From Citrobacter amalonaticus (GTDB taxonomy: Bacteria > Pseudomonadota > Gammaproteobacteria > Enterobacterales > Enterobacteriaceae): 64,000 nt of DNA. The notes below the pieces were generated by a model. It ran no database searches. It worked only from the letters and a program-made list of their open reading frames with translations, and had not been told where the DNA came from. Location: assembly GCF_001559075.2 (NCBI RefSeq), contig NZ_CP014015.2, positions 2,976,001 to 3,040,000 on the forward strand, in the 5' to 3' direction. Shown here in pieces: positions 50,991 to 60,159 of this stretch. A program made the translations under genes and the position numbers. Every line of letters starts with the position of its first letter. The stretch's first letter is position 1.

Positions 50991-52877
50991 ATGTCTTTTA
51001 GCGAATTTTATCAGCGTTCTGTTACGCAACCGGAATCATTCTGGGCCGAACAGGCCCGGCGCATCGACTGGCAGCAGCCGTTTACCCGCACGCTGGATCA
51101 CAGCCATCCGCCGTTTGCCCGTTGGTTTTGCGGCGGTACGACCAATCTGTGTCATAACGCCATTGACCGCTGGCTGGAGAAACAACCGGATGCGCTGGCG
51201 CTGATCGCTGTCTCATCCGAGACCGAAGAGGAGCGCACCTTTACCTTCCGTCAGCTATATGACGAAGTGAACGTGGTGGCGTCGATGCTGCAATCGCTCG
51301 GTGTGCAGCGCGGCGATCGGGTGCTGGTGTACATGCCGATGATCGCCGAGGCGCATATCACGCTGCTGGCCTGCGCGCGGATTGGCGCGATCCACTCGGT
51401 GGTGTTCGGCGGTTTTGCTTCGCACAGCGTGGCGGCGCGCATCGATGACGCGAAGCCGGTGCTGATCGTCTCCGCCGATGCGGGGGCGCGCGGCGGTAAA
51501 GTGTTGCCCTACAAAAAGCTGCTCGATGATGCGATCGATCAGGCGCAACATCAGCCGAAACAGGTGCTGCTGGTGGATCGCGGACTGGCGAAAATGGCGC
51601 GCGTGACCGGTCGCGATCTCGACTTTGCGACTTTGCGCCAGCAGCATCTCGGCGCCACGGTGCCGGTGACGTGGCTGGAATCCAATGAAACGTCCTGCAT
51701 TCTTTATACCTCCGGCACCACCGGCAAACCTAAAGGCGTGCAGCGTGACGTCGGCGGCTATGCCGTAGCGCTGGCGACCTCCATGGAGACCATTTTTGGC
51801 GGTAAAGCGGGTGGCGTGTTCTTCTGCGCGTCGGATATCGGTTGGGTCGTCGGACATTCCTATATTGTCTACGCGCCGCTACTGGCGGGGATGGCAACCA
51901 TTGTGTATGAAGGGCTGCCGACCTATCCGGACTGCGGCGTGTGGTGGAAAATCGTCGAGAAATATCAGGTCAACCGCATGTTCTCGGCACCGACCGCCAT
52001 TCGCGTGCTGAAAAAATTCCCGACCGCGCAGATCCGCAATCACGATCTCTCCTCGCTGGAGGTGCTCTATCTGGCCGGCGAGCCGCTGGATGAACCGACC
52101 GCAAGCTGGGTAACCGAAACGCTGGGCGTGCCGGTTGTCGATAACTACTGGCAGACCGAATCCGGTTGGCCGATTATGGCGCTGGCCCGAGCGCTGGATG
52201 ACCGTCCGTCACGCCTGGGCAGTCCCGGCGTGCCAATGTATGGCTATAACGTGCAGTTGCTCAATGAGACGACCGGCGAACCCTGCGGCGCCAACGAGAA
52301 GGGGATGGTGGTCATCGAAGGGCCGCTGCCGCCCGGCTGTATTCAGACCATCTGGGGCGACGACGCACGGTTTGTGAATACCTATTGGTCGCTGTTCGAG
52401 CGTCAGGTGTACGCCACGTTTGACTGGGGGATCCGCGACGCCGATGGTTACTACTTCATTCTTGGTCGTACGGATGATGTGATTAACGTCGCCGGGCACC
52501 GGCTGGGCACGCGGGAAATCGAGGAGAGTATCTCCAGTTACCCGAACGTGGCGGAAGTGGCGGTGGTCGGAGTGAAAGATGCGCTGAAAGGGCAGGTGGC
52601 GGTGGCGTTTGTCATTCCCAAACAGAGCGATAGCCTTGAGGACAGCGACGTGGCGCATTCGGAAGAGAAGGCGATTATGGCGCTGGTAGACAGCCAGATT
52701 GGCAATTTTGGTCGTCCTGCCCACGTCTGGTTTGTTTCACAACTGCCGAAAACCCGTTCCGGCAAAATGCTCCGCCGCACGATCCAGGCCATTTGCGAAG
52801 GCCGCGATCCGGGCGATCTCACCACGCTTGACGATCCGGCGGCGCTGCAGCAAATCCGCCAGGTCATCGAGGAGTAA
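50991..52877 (+). CDS. prpE: PrpE, propionyl-CoA synthetase
   Basis: A 628-residue AMP-forming acyl-CoA synthetase that activates propionate. The P-loop TSGTTGKPKGVQRD lies near residue 240, the A8 motif YYFILGRTDDVINVAGHRLGTREIE near 487-511, and the acylation-target lysine in KTRSGKMLRR near 590. It ends the prpBCDE operon and is convergent with lacA, with a shared hairpin between. In E. coli K-12 codBA and the cyn genes stand between prpE and lacA; here only 52 bases do. Confidence 0.96.
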   Translation: MSFSEFYQRSVTQPESFWAEQARRIDWQQPFTRTLDHSHPPFARWFCGGTTNLCHNAIDRWLEKQPDALALIAVSSETEEERTFTFRQLYDEVNVVASMLQSLGVQRGDRVLVYMPMIAEAHITLLACARIGAIHSVVFGGFASHSVAARIDDAKPVLIVSADAGARGGKVLPYKKLLDDAIDQAQHQPKQVLLVDRGLAKMARVTGRDLDFATLRQQHLGATVPVTWLESNETSCILYTSGTTGKPKGVQRDVGGYAVALATSMETIFGGKAGGVFFCASDIGWVVGHSYIVYAPLLAGMATIVYEGLPTYPDCGVWWKIVEKYQVNRMFSAPTAIRVLKKFPTAQIRNHDLSSLEVLYLAGEPLDEPTASWVTETLGVPVVDNYWQTESGWPIMALARALDDRPSRLGSPGVPMYGYNVQLLNETTGEPCGANEKGMVVIEGPLPPGCIQTIWGDDARFVNTYWSLFERQVYATFDWGIRDADGYYFILGRTDDVINVAGHRLGTREIEESISSYPNVAEVAVVGVKDALKGQVAVAFVIPKQSDSLEDSDVAHSEEKAIMALVDSQIGNFGRPAHVWFVSQLPKTRSGKMLRRTIQAICEGRDPGDLTTLDDPAALQQIRQVIEE

Positions 52878-52889
52878 TCTGGTATCGTA

Positions 52890-52921
52890 ACCGGATACAC
52901 CGCGTGAGCGGTGCATCCGGT
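52890..52921. terminator. Bidirectional hairpin between prpE and lacA
   Basis: ACCGGAT and CACCGC pair with GCGGTG and ATCCGGT around a GTGA loop, in the gap between two convergent operons. It is REP-like and probably serves both as terminator and 3' protector. Confidence 0.75.
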
Positions 52922-52929
52922 ATTACCCC

Positions 52930-53541
52930 TTAAGCTGACGGCTCAACTTTATAATTTTTAAAATAATATTCTTTATCTCTTTCATTAATGGTTCTGATCA
53001 CCCGACAAGGATTTCCCACGGCAACCACATCGGATGGAATGTCTTTTGTGACGACGCTCCCTGCGCCAATAACCGAATTATCGCCAATCGTTATACCGGG
53101 ATTGATCACCACATTGCTGCCAATCCAGACGTTATTACCTATGGTTACCGGGAAAGAAAACATTTCCCCCGATTTCCTCAATTCATGGTGAATGGGGTGC
53201 CCTGTTACAGAGATTGTGACGTTGGGGGCAATCAGGACGTTATGGCCAATCGTGACCGTGTAATCATCCACAATGGTAAAGTTAAAATTCGCGTAAAAAT
53301 TATCGCCTACATGAATATGGGTACCGTAAGAGAAATAGATCGGTGGCTCTATCCACGCGTTTTCCCCCACCGAGCCAAACATTTCGCGAATCAGTTTTTC
53401 CCTCTTTTCAGTCTCGCAGGGTCGTGAGTGATTGAATTCATACATTAGCGTTTTACCGCGCAGCCTCTCTTCTGGCAGACCTTCGCACATATCGGTAAAC
53501 AGTTTTCCGGCTTTTATTCTGTCTCTCATCGAAACGTTCAT
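52930..53541 (-). CDS. lacA: LacA, galactoside O-acetyltransferase
   Basis: A 203-residue, left-handed beta-helix acetyltransferase that transfers acetyl from acetyl-CoA to the 6-hydroxyl of galactosides. The hexapeptide repeats are plain from FTIVDDYTVTIGHNVLIAPNV to GDNSVIGAGSVVTKDIP, and the catalytic histidine is in GHPIHHELR near residue 115. I start at ATG 53541 (MNVSMRDRIKAGK), as in E. coli. A longer reading from a TTG that overlaps the lacY stop codon adds eleven residues absent in relatives. Third gene of the lac operon. Confidence 0.93.
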   Translation of the reverse strand: MNVSMRDRIKAGKLFTDMCEGLPEERLRGKTLMYEFNHSRPCETEKREKLIREMFGSVGENAWIEPPIYFSYGTHIHVGDNFYANFNFTIVDDYTVTIGHNVLIAPNVTISVTGHPIHHELRKSGEMFSFPVTIGNNVWIGSNVVINPGITIGDNSVIGAGSVVTKDIPSDVVAVGNPCRVIRTINERDKEYYFKNYKVEPSA

Positions 53542-53570
53542 TGACGCTATTCTATCCTTGTCACTGACAG

Positions 53571-54824
53571 TCAAACTTGTTTACCTGCTGGTGTGAACAC
53601 GCGGGAAAATGGCCCCGGTCCACTCAGGGTAAAGACCGAAATAAGCGTAAAGCTCAGTGCAATCAGCCCCAGAACCAGATACGCCCCCTGGAAACCGACG
53701 CTTTCATACATGTTGCCGGCAAAGACGGACATGAAAATCATCGCCAACTGTTTAAAGAAGCAGAAGCACACCAGATAAATCGTGGCAGAGAAACGCACCT
53801 CAAACTGGCTGGTGATGTATTTGAAACAGCCGACAATCAGGAAGGGGATCTCAAACATATGCAGCGTTTTCAGGATGACGACTTCCAGCGCGCTGGTGGC
53901 GAATGAGGAGCCGATGATCCGCACGGACATAATGGTCCCCGCCAGCAGCAGCGCGTTCTTTCCGCCAATCCGGTTCACGATCAGCGGTGCAAAGAACATG
54001 ATGGAGGCGTTCAGCAGTTCTCCCAGGGTGGTGACGTAGCCAAAAACGCGTGTACCTTGTTCGCCCGTCGCAAAGAATGAGGTGAAGAAGTTGGCAAACT
54101 GTTGGTCAAACACATCGTAAGTACAGGAGACGCCGACCACGTAGAGCGAAAGGAACCACAGCTTTGGCTGCTTAAACAGCTCCAGCGCCAGCTTCAGGCT
54201 GAAGGCGGACTGGTTGGCACCGACCGCATCGGCAACCGTTGCAGAAGAGGGGGCATCCGCTTTTGAGAAGAACAGCAGAATCGCCAGAATCACCGCACAG
54301 CCGGAACCCAACCAAAAAACAAACTGGTTATTAATGGTGAACATAATCCCGGCGATTGAGGCGCACAGCGCCCAACCGACACAGCCAAACATACGGGCGC
54401 GACCAAATTCAAAATGGCTACGGCGGCTGGCTTTTTCAATATAAGCCTCAATGGCGGGAGCCCCGGCGTTGTAGATAAAACCGAGATAAATCCCGCCGAC
54501 GATCGAGCCGAGTAATATATTGAACTGGAGTAACGGACCAAAAACGTAAATAAAGAAGGGCGCGAATATTACCAGCATCCCGGTAATGATCCACAGCAGA
54601 TGTTTACGCAGGCCGAGTTTATCAGAGAGCAGGCCGAAGATTGGCTGGAACAACAGGGAAAACAGGGAGATGCAGGCGAAAATAACGCCGGTATCGCCTT
54701 TGCTGATGTGGTTGATATCGTGTAACCAGATCGGGAAAAACGGGAAGTAGGCTCCCATAATGAAAAAATAAAAGAAGAAGAAAAAGCCAAACATCCAGAA
54801 ATTAGTATTTTTCAAATAATGCAT
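53571..54824 (-). CDS. lacY: LacY, lactose permease
   Basis: A 417-residue lactose/H+ symporter of the inner membrane, the same length as E. coli LacY, with twelve helices. Essential residues can be placed: Glu126 in PAIEAYIEKASRRSHFEFGRARMFG with Arg144, and the charged helix VII-X residues around SCTYDVFDQQFANFF and VRIIGSSFATSALEVVILKTLHMFEIPFLIVG. The N-terminus MHYLKNTNFWMFGFFFFFYFFIMG is nearly the E. coli one. It lies 51 bases after lacZ and 29 bases before lacA. Confidence 0.96.
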   Translation of the reverse strand: MHYLKNTNFWMFGFFFFFYFFIMGAYFPFFPIWLHDINHISKGDTGVIFACISLFSLLFQPIFGLLSDKLGLRKHLLWIITGMLVIFAPFFIYVFGPLLQFNILLGSIVGGIYLGFIYNAGAPAIEAYIEKASRRSHFEFGRARMFGCVGWALCASIAGIMFTINNQFVFWLGSGCAVILAILLFFSKADAPSSATVADAVGANQSAFSLKLALELFKQPKLWFLSLYVVGVSCTYDVFDQQFANFFTSFFATGEQGTRVFGYVTTLGELLNASIMFFAPLIVNRIGGKNALLLAGTIMSVRIIGSSFATSALEVVILKTLHMFEIPFLIVGCFKYITSQFEVRFSATIYLVCFCFFKQLAMIFMSVFAGNMYESVGFQGAYLVLGLIALSFTLISVFTLSGPGPFSRVFTPAGKQV

Positions 54825-54875
54825 GTGGACTTCCTTACGCGACGACCGGGCAGGCGTTGGCCTGCCCGGTTGTTA

Positions 54876-57800
54876 TTATTTTTGGCCCCAGACAATCTGG
54901 AAGTGATAACGCCCGGCGCTCAGCTGATATTCCGGTGACACAGAAGGACTCCAGGAGTCATCACCGCCAACGCCCATATGGAAACCATCAAGATTGAGCC
55001 AGGTGCCGGCTTCGGGTTGCAGCAAATGGCGATGGCTGGTCTCCATCAGTTGCTTTTGGCTGTAGCGACTGATGTTGAACTGGAAGTCGCCACGCCAGAC
55101 GTGCGTACCGTACTTCAGTTCACGCGTACCGCAGCGCAGGCCGTTCTCACTGGGGAAAACGTAAGGGGTATACATCTCATCCAGTGATAAATCCCAGCGG
55201 TCAAAACAGGCAGAAGACAGGCGATCCGGGTAGTTTTCATGCGGACCAAGCCCCAGCCAGTTCACCCGTTCTGCTTCCTGCGCCAGCTGGCAGGTCAGGC
55301 CGATACGCGCCGGATGCGGCGTGCCGCTGGCGACATCAACATCAACGGTGATCTGCATTTCGCCGTGACCGTCGATGCGCCAGGTTTTACGACTGATAAA
55401 CAGGGTTTCGCCCTGATACTGCCAGGCGTGCGCGGTGGCGATCTGTACCGCGTCGGCAAGGGCGTGGGCATCGCATTGCAGCAGTACTGGCTGGAGCTGA
55501 TAATGCCCGGCGGCTTTCCAGCGCTCGACCCAGGCATTAGGGTCAATGCGGGTCGATTCGCTGACGCCAATATCGTTATCCAGCGGCGCACGGGTGAATT
55601 GATCGTGCAGTGGCGTCAGTAACTGGGCTTCATCGCCAATCCAATACTGCGTTAACGTGCCCTGTTGACGGCAGAATTCCCAACGCGTCGTGCGAAGTGC
55701 CACGTGAAAGGCCGCGTCACTGACGCTGAGCTGTGGCGCCGTACTGGCGCGTGGTGAGCAGAGGACATTCAGTTTTTCTTCCAGCGGCCACTGATGCCAG
55801 GCGCTGACATGTCCGGCAGGCGACCAGGCGGTTGCCTGTAGTTGTTCCACGCGCACCGTCAACCAGAGCTGACCTGCCGCGTCAGGCTGTGCAATCTCCG
55901 GCAGGGTGATGAGCTGACGACCCTGCGGCGCGATATCCAGCGTGACCTCCCCGGTGGCAATGGGGTTGCCATCCAGTGTAAGGGTCCAGTGCAGAATCTC
56001 GTTGTCGCTATGGCGGAACAGATATTCGCTGGTGACCTCAATCTGACGTTGCGCGCCAGGTCGCAGCGTGAACTGGAAAAACTGCTGAGCGTGTTTCGCC
56101 TCAAACAACGACGGATGCGGTGTGCGATCGGCAAACACCAGCCCGTCCATACAGAACTGGCGATCGTTCGGCGTGTCGCCAAAGTCGCCGCCGTACGCGG
56201 ACCATGGGTTGCCTTCGTCATCGTATTTAATCAGCGACTGATCGACCCAGTCCCAGACGAAGCCGCCCTGCAGGCGCGGGTACTGGCGGAATGCCTGCCA
56301 GTATTTGGCGAATCCGCCGAGGCTGTTTCCCATCGCGTGGGCGTATTCGCAGAGGATCAACGGGCGTTGTTCACCGGGCAGCGACAGCCATTTTTTGATT
56401 GACCACTTCGGCACGGCCGGGAATGGCTGATCCTGATCGACGCGCGCATACATCGGGCAAATAATATCCGTTGCCGCCGTGTCCGCGCCGCCGCCTTCAT
56501 ATTGTACCGGGCGTGACGGATCTTCTGATTTCAGCCAGCGGTACAGCGCGTCATGGTTGACGCCGTGGCCCGATTCATTCCCCAGCGACCAGATGATAAT
56601 GCTCGGATGGTTGCGATCGCGTTGCACCATGCGCGTCACGCGCTGGCTCATGGCGGGCAGCCAGGTTGGGTCGTCGGTCAGGCGGTTCATGGGCACCATA
56701 CCGTGGGTTTCGATGTTGGCCTCATCCACCACATACAGACCATAGCGATCGCAGAGCGTGTACCACCGTGGATGATTCGGATAGTGGGAGCAGCGCACGG
56801 CGTTAAAGTTGTTCTGCTTCATCAGAATGATGTCCTGCACCATCGTCTCTTCGTCCATCACCTGGCCGTTTTCAGGATGATGTTCATGACGGTTGGTGCC
56901 GCGAATCAGCAGTGGCTTACCGTTCAACAACAGCAGGCCGTTTTCAATGCAGACCTGACGGAAGCCGACATCGCAGGCCTCGGCTTCAATCAGCGTGCCG
57001 TCAGCCGTATGGAGCTGCACGACCGCGCGATAAAGATGCGGTGTTTCGGCGCTCCACAGTGAAGGCTGATCGACATTCAGACGCAGCGTCGTGCGATCGC
57101 CGTAGGCACCGCGCTCATCAATAATCTCGCTGCCAAAAGGGGCGGTGCTTTCGCCTGTCAGCACATCGCCATCCCACAGTTGAACGGTCACTCGCAGGCT
57201 GTCACAGCACTCACCACGCATTCTGACTTCGGCGGCAAATATTGCCTGGCTGAAATCCTCGTTGAGGTGGGTGGTGATGCGCAAATCGCTGATTTGCGTG
57301 GCGGGTTTGTTTAACAAGGAGACATCGCGGAAGATGCCACTCATTCGCCACATATCCTGGTCTTCCAGATAGCTGCCGTCGCTCCAGCGCAGCACCATCA
57401 CCGCCAGACGGTTCTCACCGCTGACCAGAAACTCACTGAGATCAAATTCAGATGGCAGACGACTGTCCTGACCGTAGCCCACCCAGCGTCCGTTGCACCA
57501 GAGATGAAAAGCGGAATTCACACCATCAAAGATAATTCGTGTCTGTCCATCGCGGCGTTCGGCTTCGCTGACAGTAAATGTGAGCGAGTAACATCCTGTC
57601 GCATTTTCATGCGGCACATACGGCGGATTCACCGGGATCGGATAGGTCACGTTGGTATAAATGGGCGCATCATAGCCGAGCATCTGCCAGTTGGATGGCA
57701 CCGCGATCGTATCGGCATCATCCAGATCGCCCAGACGCCAACTTTCCGGCACGGCTTCCGGCGAGGCGAACCAGCTGAATTTCCACGCGCCGTTCAGACT

Positions 57801-57959
57801 GCGAACAGAGGATGAGGAGGTATTGTTACGCGCATCAGTCGCGTTGCGCCAACTGGCAAAAGGAGGATGCGCCTCCAGACGGTTAAGCTGCGTGACGCCG
57901 GGATTTTCCCAGTCGCGTCGGGCCAGTACGGCGGCGAGTGAATCCGTAGTGAATGTCAT
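54876..57959 (-). CDS. lacZ: LacZ, beta-galactosidase
   Basis: A 1027-residue GH2 beta-galactosidase, three residues longer than E. coli LacZ. The acid/base Glu is in WSLGNESGHGVN near residue 463 and the nucleophile Glu in ILCEYAHAMGNS near 539. The N-terminus contains LAAVLARRDWENPGVTQLNRLEAHPPFASWRN, the same as in E. coli except for small changes. It cleaves lactose and makes allolactose, the natural inducer. Operator O2 lies inside the gene at 57576-57596. Confidence 0.97.
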   Translation of the reverse strand: MTFTTDSLAAVLARRDWENPGVTQLNRLEAHPPFASWRNATDARNNTSSSSVRSLNGAWKFSWFASPEAVPESWRLGDLDDADTIAVPSNWQMLGYDAPIYTNVTYPIPVNPPYVPHENATGCYSLTFTVSEAERRDGQTRIIFDGVNSAFHLWCNGRWVGYGQDSRLPSEFDLSEFLVSGENRLAVMVLRWSDGSYLEDQDMWRMSGIFRDVSLLNKPATQISDLRITTHLNEDFSQAIFAAEVRMRGECCDSLRVTVQLWDGDVLTGESTAPFGSEIIDERGAYGDRTTLRLNVDQPSLWSAETPHLYRAVVQLHTADGTLIEAEACDVGFRQVCIENGLLLLNGKPLLIRGTNRHEHHPENGQVMDEETMVQDIILMKQNNFNAVRCSHYPNHPRWYTLCDRYGLYVVDEANIETHGMVPMNRLTDDPTWLPAMSQRVTRMVQRDRNHPSIIIWSLGNESGHGVNHDALYRWLKSEDPSRPVQYEGGGADTAATDIICPMYARVDQDQPFPAVPKWSIKKWLSLPGEQRPLILCEYAHAMGNSLGGFAKYWQAFRQYPRLQGGFVWDWVDQSLIKYDDEGNPWSAYGGDFGDTPNDRQFCMDGLVFADRTPHPSLFEAKHAQQFFQFTLRPGAQRQIEVTSEYLFRHSDNEILHWTLTLDGNPIATGEVTLDIAPQGRQLITLPEIAQPDAAGQLWLTVRVEQLQATAWSPAGHVSAWHQWPLEEKLNVLCSPRASTAPQLSVSDAAFHVALRTTRWEFCRQQGTLTQYWIGDEAQLLTPLHDQFTRAPLDNDIGVSESTRIDPNAWVERWKAAGHYQLQPVLLQCDAHALADAVQIATAHAWQYQGETLFISRKTWRIDGHGEMQITVDVDVASGTPHPARIGLTCQLAQEAERVNWLGLGPHENYPDRLSSACFDRWDLSLDEMYTPYVFPSENGLRCGTRELKYGTHVWRGDFQFNISRYSQKQLMETSHRHLLQPEAGTWLNLDGFHMGVGGDDSWSPSVSPEYQLSAGRYHFQIVWGQK
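57576..57596. promoter_or_regulatory. lac auxiliary operator O2 within lacZ
   Basis: AAATGTGAGCGAGTAACATCC on the plus strand matches my memory of E. coli O2 at 20 of 21 positions. Its centre is 401 bases from the centre of O1, the same spacing as in E. coli, so looping between the two is expected. Confidence 0.85.
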
Positions 57960-57976
57960 GGCTGTATCCTGTTGAT

Positions 57977-57997
57977 AATTGTTATCCGCTCACAATT
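57977..57997 (-). promoter_or_regulatory. lac operator O1
   Basis: On the minus strand the sequence is AATTGTGAGCGGATAACAATT (written across 21 bases), identical to E. coli O1. It covers the start of the lacZ transcript and ends 18 bases before the start codon. Confidence 0.97.
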
Positions 57998-58003
57998 TTA
58001 TTC

Positions 58004-58033
58004 AACATACGAGGGAAGCCAGAAAGCTGTAAA
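58004..58033 (-). promoter_or_regulatory. lac promoter (-10 and -35)
   Basis: On the minus strand TTTACA (58028-58033) and TATGTT (58004-58009) are spaced by 18 bases, the same boxes and spacing as the wild-type E. coli lac promoter, which makes it weak without CRP. Confidence 0.92.
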
Positions 58034-58046
58034 GCCTGAGGGGTCT

Positions 58047-58068
58047 AATGAGTGAACTGACTCACATT
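58047..58068 (-). promoter_or_regulatory. CRP-cAMP site of the lac promoter
   Basis: TGTGA and TCACT half-sites six bases apart are centred about 61 bases upstream of the expected transcript start. The site overlaps the lacI stop codon at 58067-58069. Confidence 0.88.
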
Positions 58069-59149
58069 ATTCCGCGCGAGGTAATAACGCGATCTGACGC
58101 GCCAGTTGAATCAGCGAGTCCGCCAGCGCCTGGGGGGAAGCGTGTTGTTTTTCAGGCGGCAGAACGGTTTTTCGTTCTACCAGCGTGACCGGCAGCAGTT
58201 GATTACCGGGGGCGGATTCGCCACGGGAAAGTTGCAGCAGGCGATCGACGCTGGTCTGGCCGAGAAGCGCAAAATCCTGCCTGATGGTGGTGAGTGGCGG
58301 GATGTAGCAGGCGCTGTCCTCGGTATCGTCATAACCCACCACTGAAATGTCACTCGCCACGCGCAGACCAAACTCACTGATGGCCCGCATCGCGCCCAGC
58401 GCCATCTGATCGTTTGCCACCAGCATTGCGCCGGGGATGATGCCTGCGCTGAGCATGTGCTGCGTCTGCAAAAAACCGGACATCGCGCTCCAGTCGCCTT
58501 CCTGTTCTGCGACCGGTTGCAACTGATAGCGGGCAAGGTATTTATGCCAGCCCGCCAGGCGCAGGCGTGCCGAAACGGAAGAACGAGGGCCAGCTAACAG
58601 AGCAATGCGCTGATGGCCGTTCTGGACCAGATGTTCAACACCCAGTCGTGCGCCATCATCATGCGAGAAAATAATACTGTTGATCGGGGAAAGATCAGAA
58701 ACGTCGAGGAACAGAACGGGGACAGTACCGCAGGTGGCGGCGACGGCGATGGCATCGTCTTCATCAAGGGGATAGTTGATAATCAGCCCTGTTACCCGTT
58801 GCGCCAGCAGGTTATGTACCGCCGCTTTGCAGGCGTCGACCCCGTGACGTTCAACCATGGCAATCACCACGCTGGCACCGGACTGGTCGGCGCGCGACTT
58901 GATGGCGGCGACAATTTGCGAAGGGGCATGCAACGCCAGGTTGGACGTTGCCACGCCGATAAGCGGCGTTTGTTTTCCGGCCAGTTGTTGGGCGACGCGG
59001 TTGGGGATGTAATTCAGCTCCGCCATGGCGGCTTCCACTTTTTGCCGGGTTTTCGCGGAAACGTGGCTCGCCTGATTTACCACGCGGGAGACGGTCTGAT
59101 AGGAGACCCCTGCGTGGTCTGCAACATCGTATAGCGTTACCGGTTTCAC
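58067..59149 (-). CDS. lacI: LacI, lac repressor
   Basis: A 360-residue repressor, exactly the length of the E. coli protein. I choose the GTG at 59149 (reading VKPVTLYDVADHAGVSYQTVSRVVNQ), because E. coli lacI also starts with GTG at this place; the open frame extends upstream but carries no family sequence. The recognition helix YQTVSRV is unchanged, so O1 should be recognised normally. The core sugar-binding domain and the C-terminal leucine-heptad tetramerisation tail (LADSLIQLARQIALL) are both intact, so loop formation is possible. It lies 107 bases upstream of lacZ on the same strand, as in E. coli. Confidence 0.96.
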   Translation of the reverse strand: MKPVTLYDVADHAGVSYQTVSRVVNQASHVSAKTRQKVEAAMAELNYIPNRVAQQLAGKQTPLIGVATSNLALHAPSQIVAAIKSRADQSGASVVIAMVERHGVDACKAAVHNLLAQRVTGLIINYPLDEDDAIAVAATCGTVPVLFLDVSDLSPINSIIFSHDDGARLGVEHLVQNGHQRIALLAGPRSSVSARLRLAGWHKYLARYQLQPVAEQEGDWSAMSGFLQTQHMLSAGIIPGAMLVANDQMALGAMRAISEFGLRVASDISVVGYDDTEDSACYIPPLTTIRQDFALLGQTSVDRLLQLSRGESAPGNQLLPVTLVERKTVLPPEKQHASPQALADSLIQLARQIALLPRAE

Positions 59150-59183
59150 AATTCTTACCCCTGAATTCAACGTGTTCTGCACA

Positions 59184-60140
59184 CTATGATGCCACACCCT
59201 GAAAGGTTTTTCGCCATTCTGCCGGGCTGACGCCGAAGCGGGACTTAAAATGCTGACGCCAGGTCACCGGAGACAGAAACCCGACTTCTCCGGCGATACG
59301 CTCGACGGGAAGCCGGGAGGATTCCAGCAGTTCCTGGCTGCGGCGCAGACGTTCATTGATCAGCCATTCTGCAACGCTTGAGCCAGTGGCTTTCATAAAG
59401 TGACGGGTCAGGGTGCGGCGACTCATCATCACCTTTTGCGCCAGCGAATCCAGATCGTGCTGTTCGTGGCTGTGCTGGCGGAGGTAGTCCAGCAGGCCGT
59501 TAATCCGTTGATCCTGGGTATTTTTCGCCACCGGTTGGGCAATAAACTGGGCCTGACCCCCCTCGCGATGCGGTGGCACAATCATCCGGCGCGCAATCTG
59601 ATTCGCCACCGTACTGCCAAACCGCTGGCGGATGAGATACAGACAACAGTCTAGCGCGGCGGCGGTACCGGCTGAGGTGATGATGCCATCATCGTCGACG
59701 TACAGGGCGTTGATGTCCAGGTGCGCGGCGGGAAAACGCGTCTGAAAATCGGCTTCAAACTCCCAGTGGGTGGCGGCGCGCCGGCCATCCAGCAGTCCTG
59801 CGTAACCGAGCACAAATGCGCCAAGGCATAACCCGACCACCTGGGCGCCGTTTTGTCGGGCCTGAACCAGCGCATCAAGCAGCGACTGCGACGGGCGGAG
59901 CGCGGGGGTTCCCCACCAGGGGACAATCACGATATCCGCCGCCGTCATCGCTGCAAATCCCTGGCGGGCGGTAACGGAAAAGCCTTCCGCAGAGGTGACC
60001 ACGCCGGGGGCTTCAGCGCAAATCTGCACCTCAAAGCGTTTCTTCGTTGCCGCTTTTTCACTGAACATGATGCACGGCACCGAGAAGTGAAACGGACTAA
60101 AATCTTCAACGGCGACGATCGCGACGGTAACGGGGCGCAT
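59184..60140 (-). CDS. GlxA-family AraC-type regulator (DJ-1/PfpI plus HTH)
   Basis: A 318-residue protein with an N-terminal DJ-1/PfpI-like amidotransferase-fold domain, whose nucleophile-elbow segment reads GLCLGAFVLGYAGLLDGRRAATHW near residues 102-125, and a C-terminal AraC helix-turn-helix pair (LDSLAQKVMMSRRTLTRHFMKATG and RIAGEVGFLSPVTWRQHFKSRFGVSPAEWR). Such regulators control catabolic genes. The MBL-fold hydrolase gene stands just upstream, with a 19-base gap, so the two form a small operon. It is positioned where mhpR follows lacI in E. coli, but it is not MhpR. Confidence 0.88.
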   Translation of the reverse strand: MRPVTVAIVAVEDFSPFHFSVPCIMFSEKAATKKRFEVQICAEAPGVVTSAEGFSVTARQGFAAMTAADIVIVPWWGTPALRPSQSLLDALVQARQNGAQVVGLCLGAFVLGYAGLLDGRRAATHWEFEADFQTRFPAAHLDINALYVDDDGIITSAGTAAALDCCLYLIRQRFGSTVANQIARRMIVPPHREGGQAQFIAQPVAKNTQDQRINGLLDYLRQHSHEQHDLDSLAQKVMMSRRTLTRHFMKATGSSVAEWLINERLRRSQELLESSRLPVERIAGEVGFLSPVTWRQHFKSRFGVSPAEWRKTFQGVAS

Positions 60141-60159
60141 ACCACTCCTCGGCTGGGGA

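Noticed and set aside
53542..53574. Extended lacA start from TTG overlapping the lacY stop codon
   Set aside because: Adds eleven residues not present in E. coli LacA; ATG 53541 matches the family start.
58069..58089. lac operator O3
   Set aside because: The sequence at the expected position does not resemble an operator.
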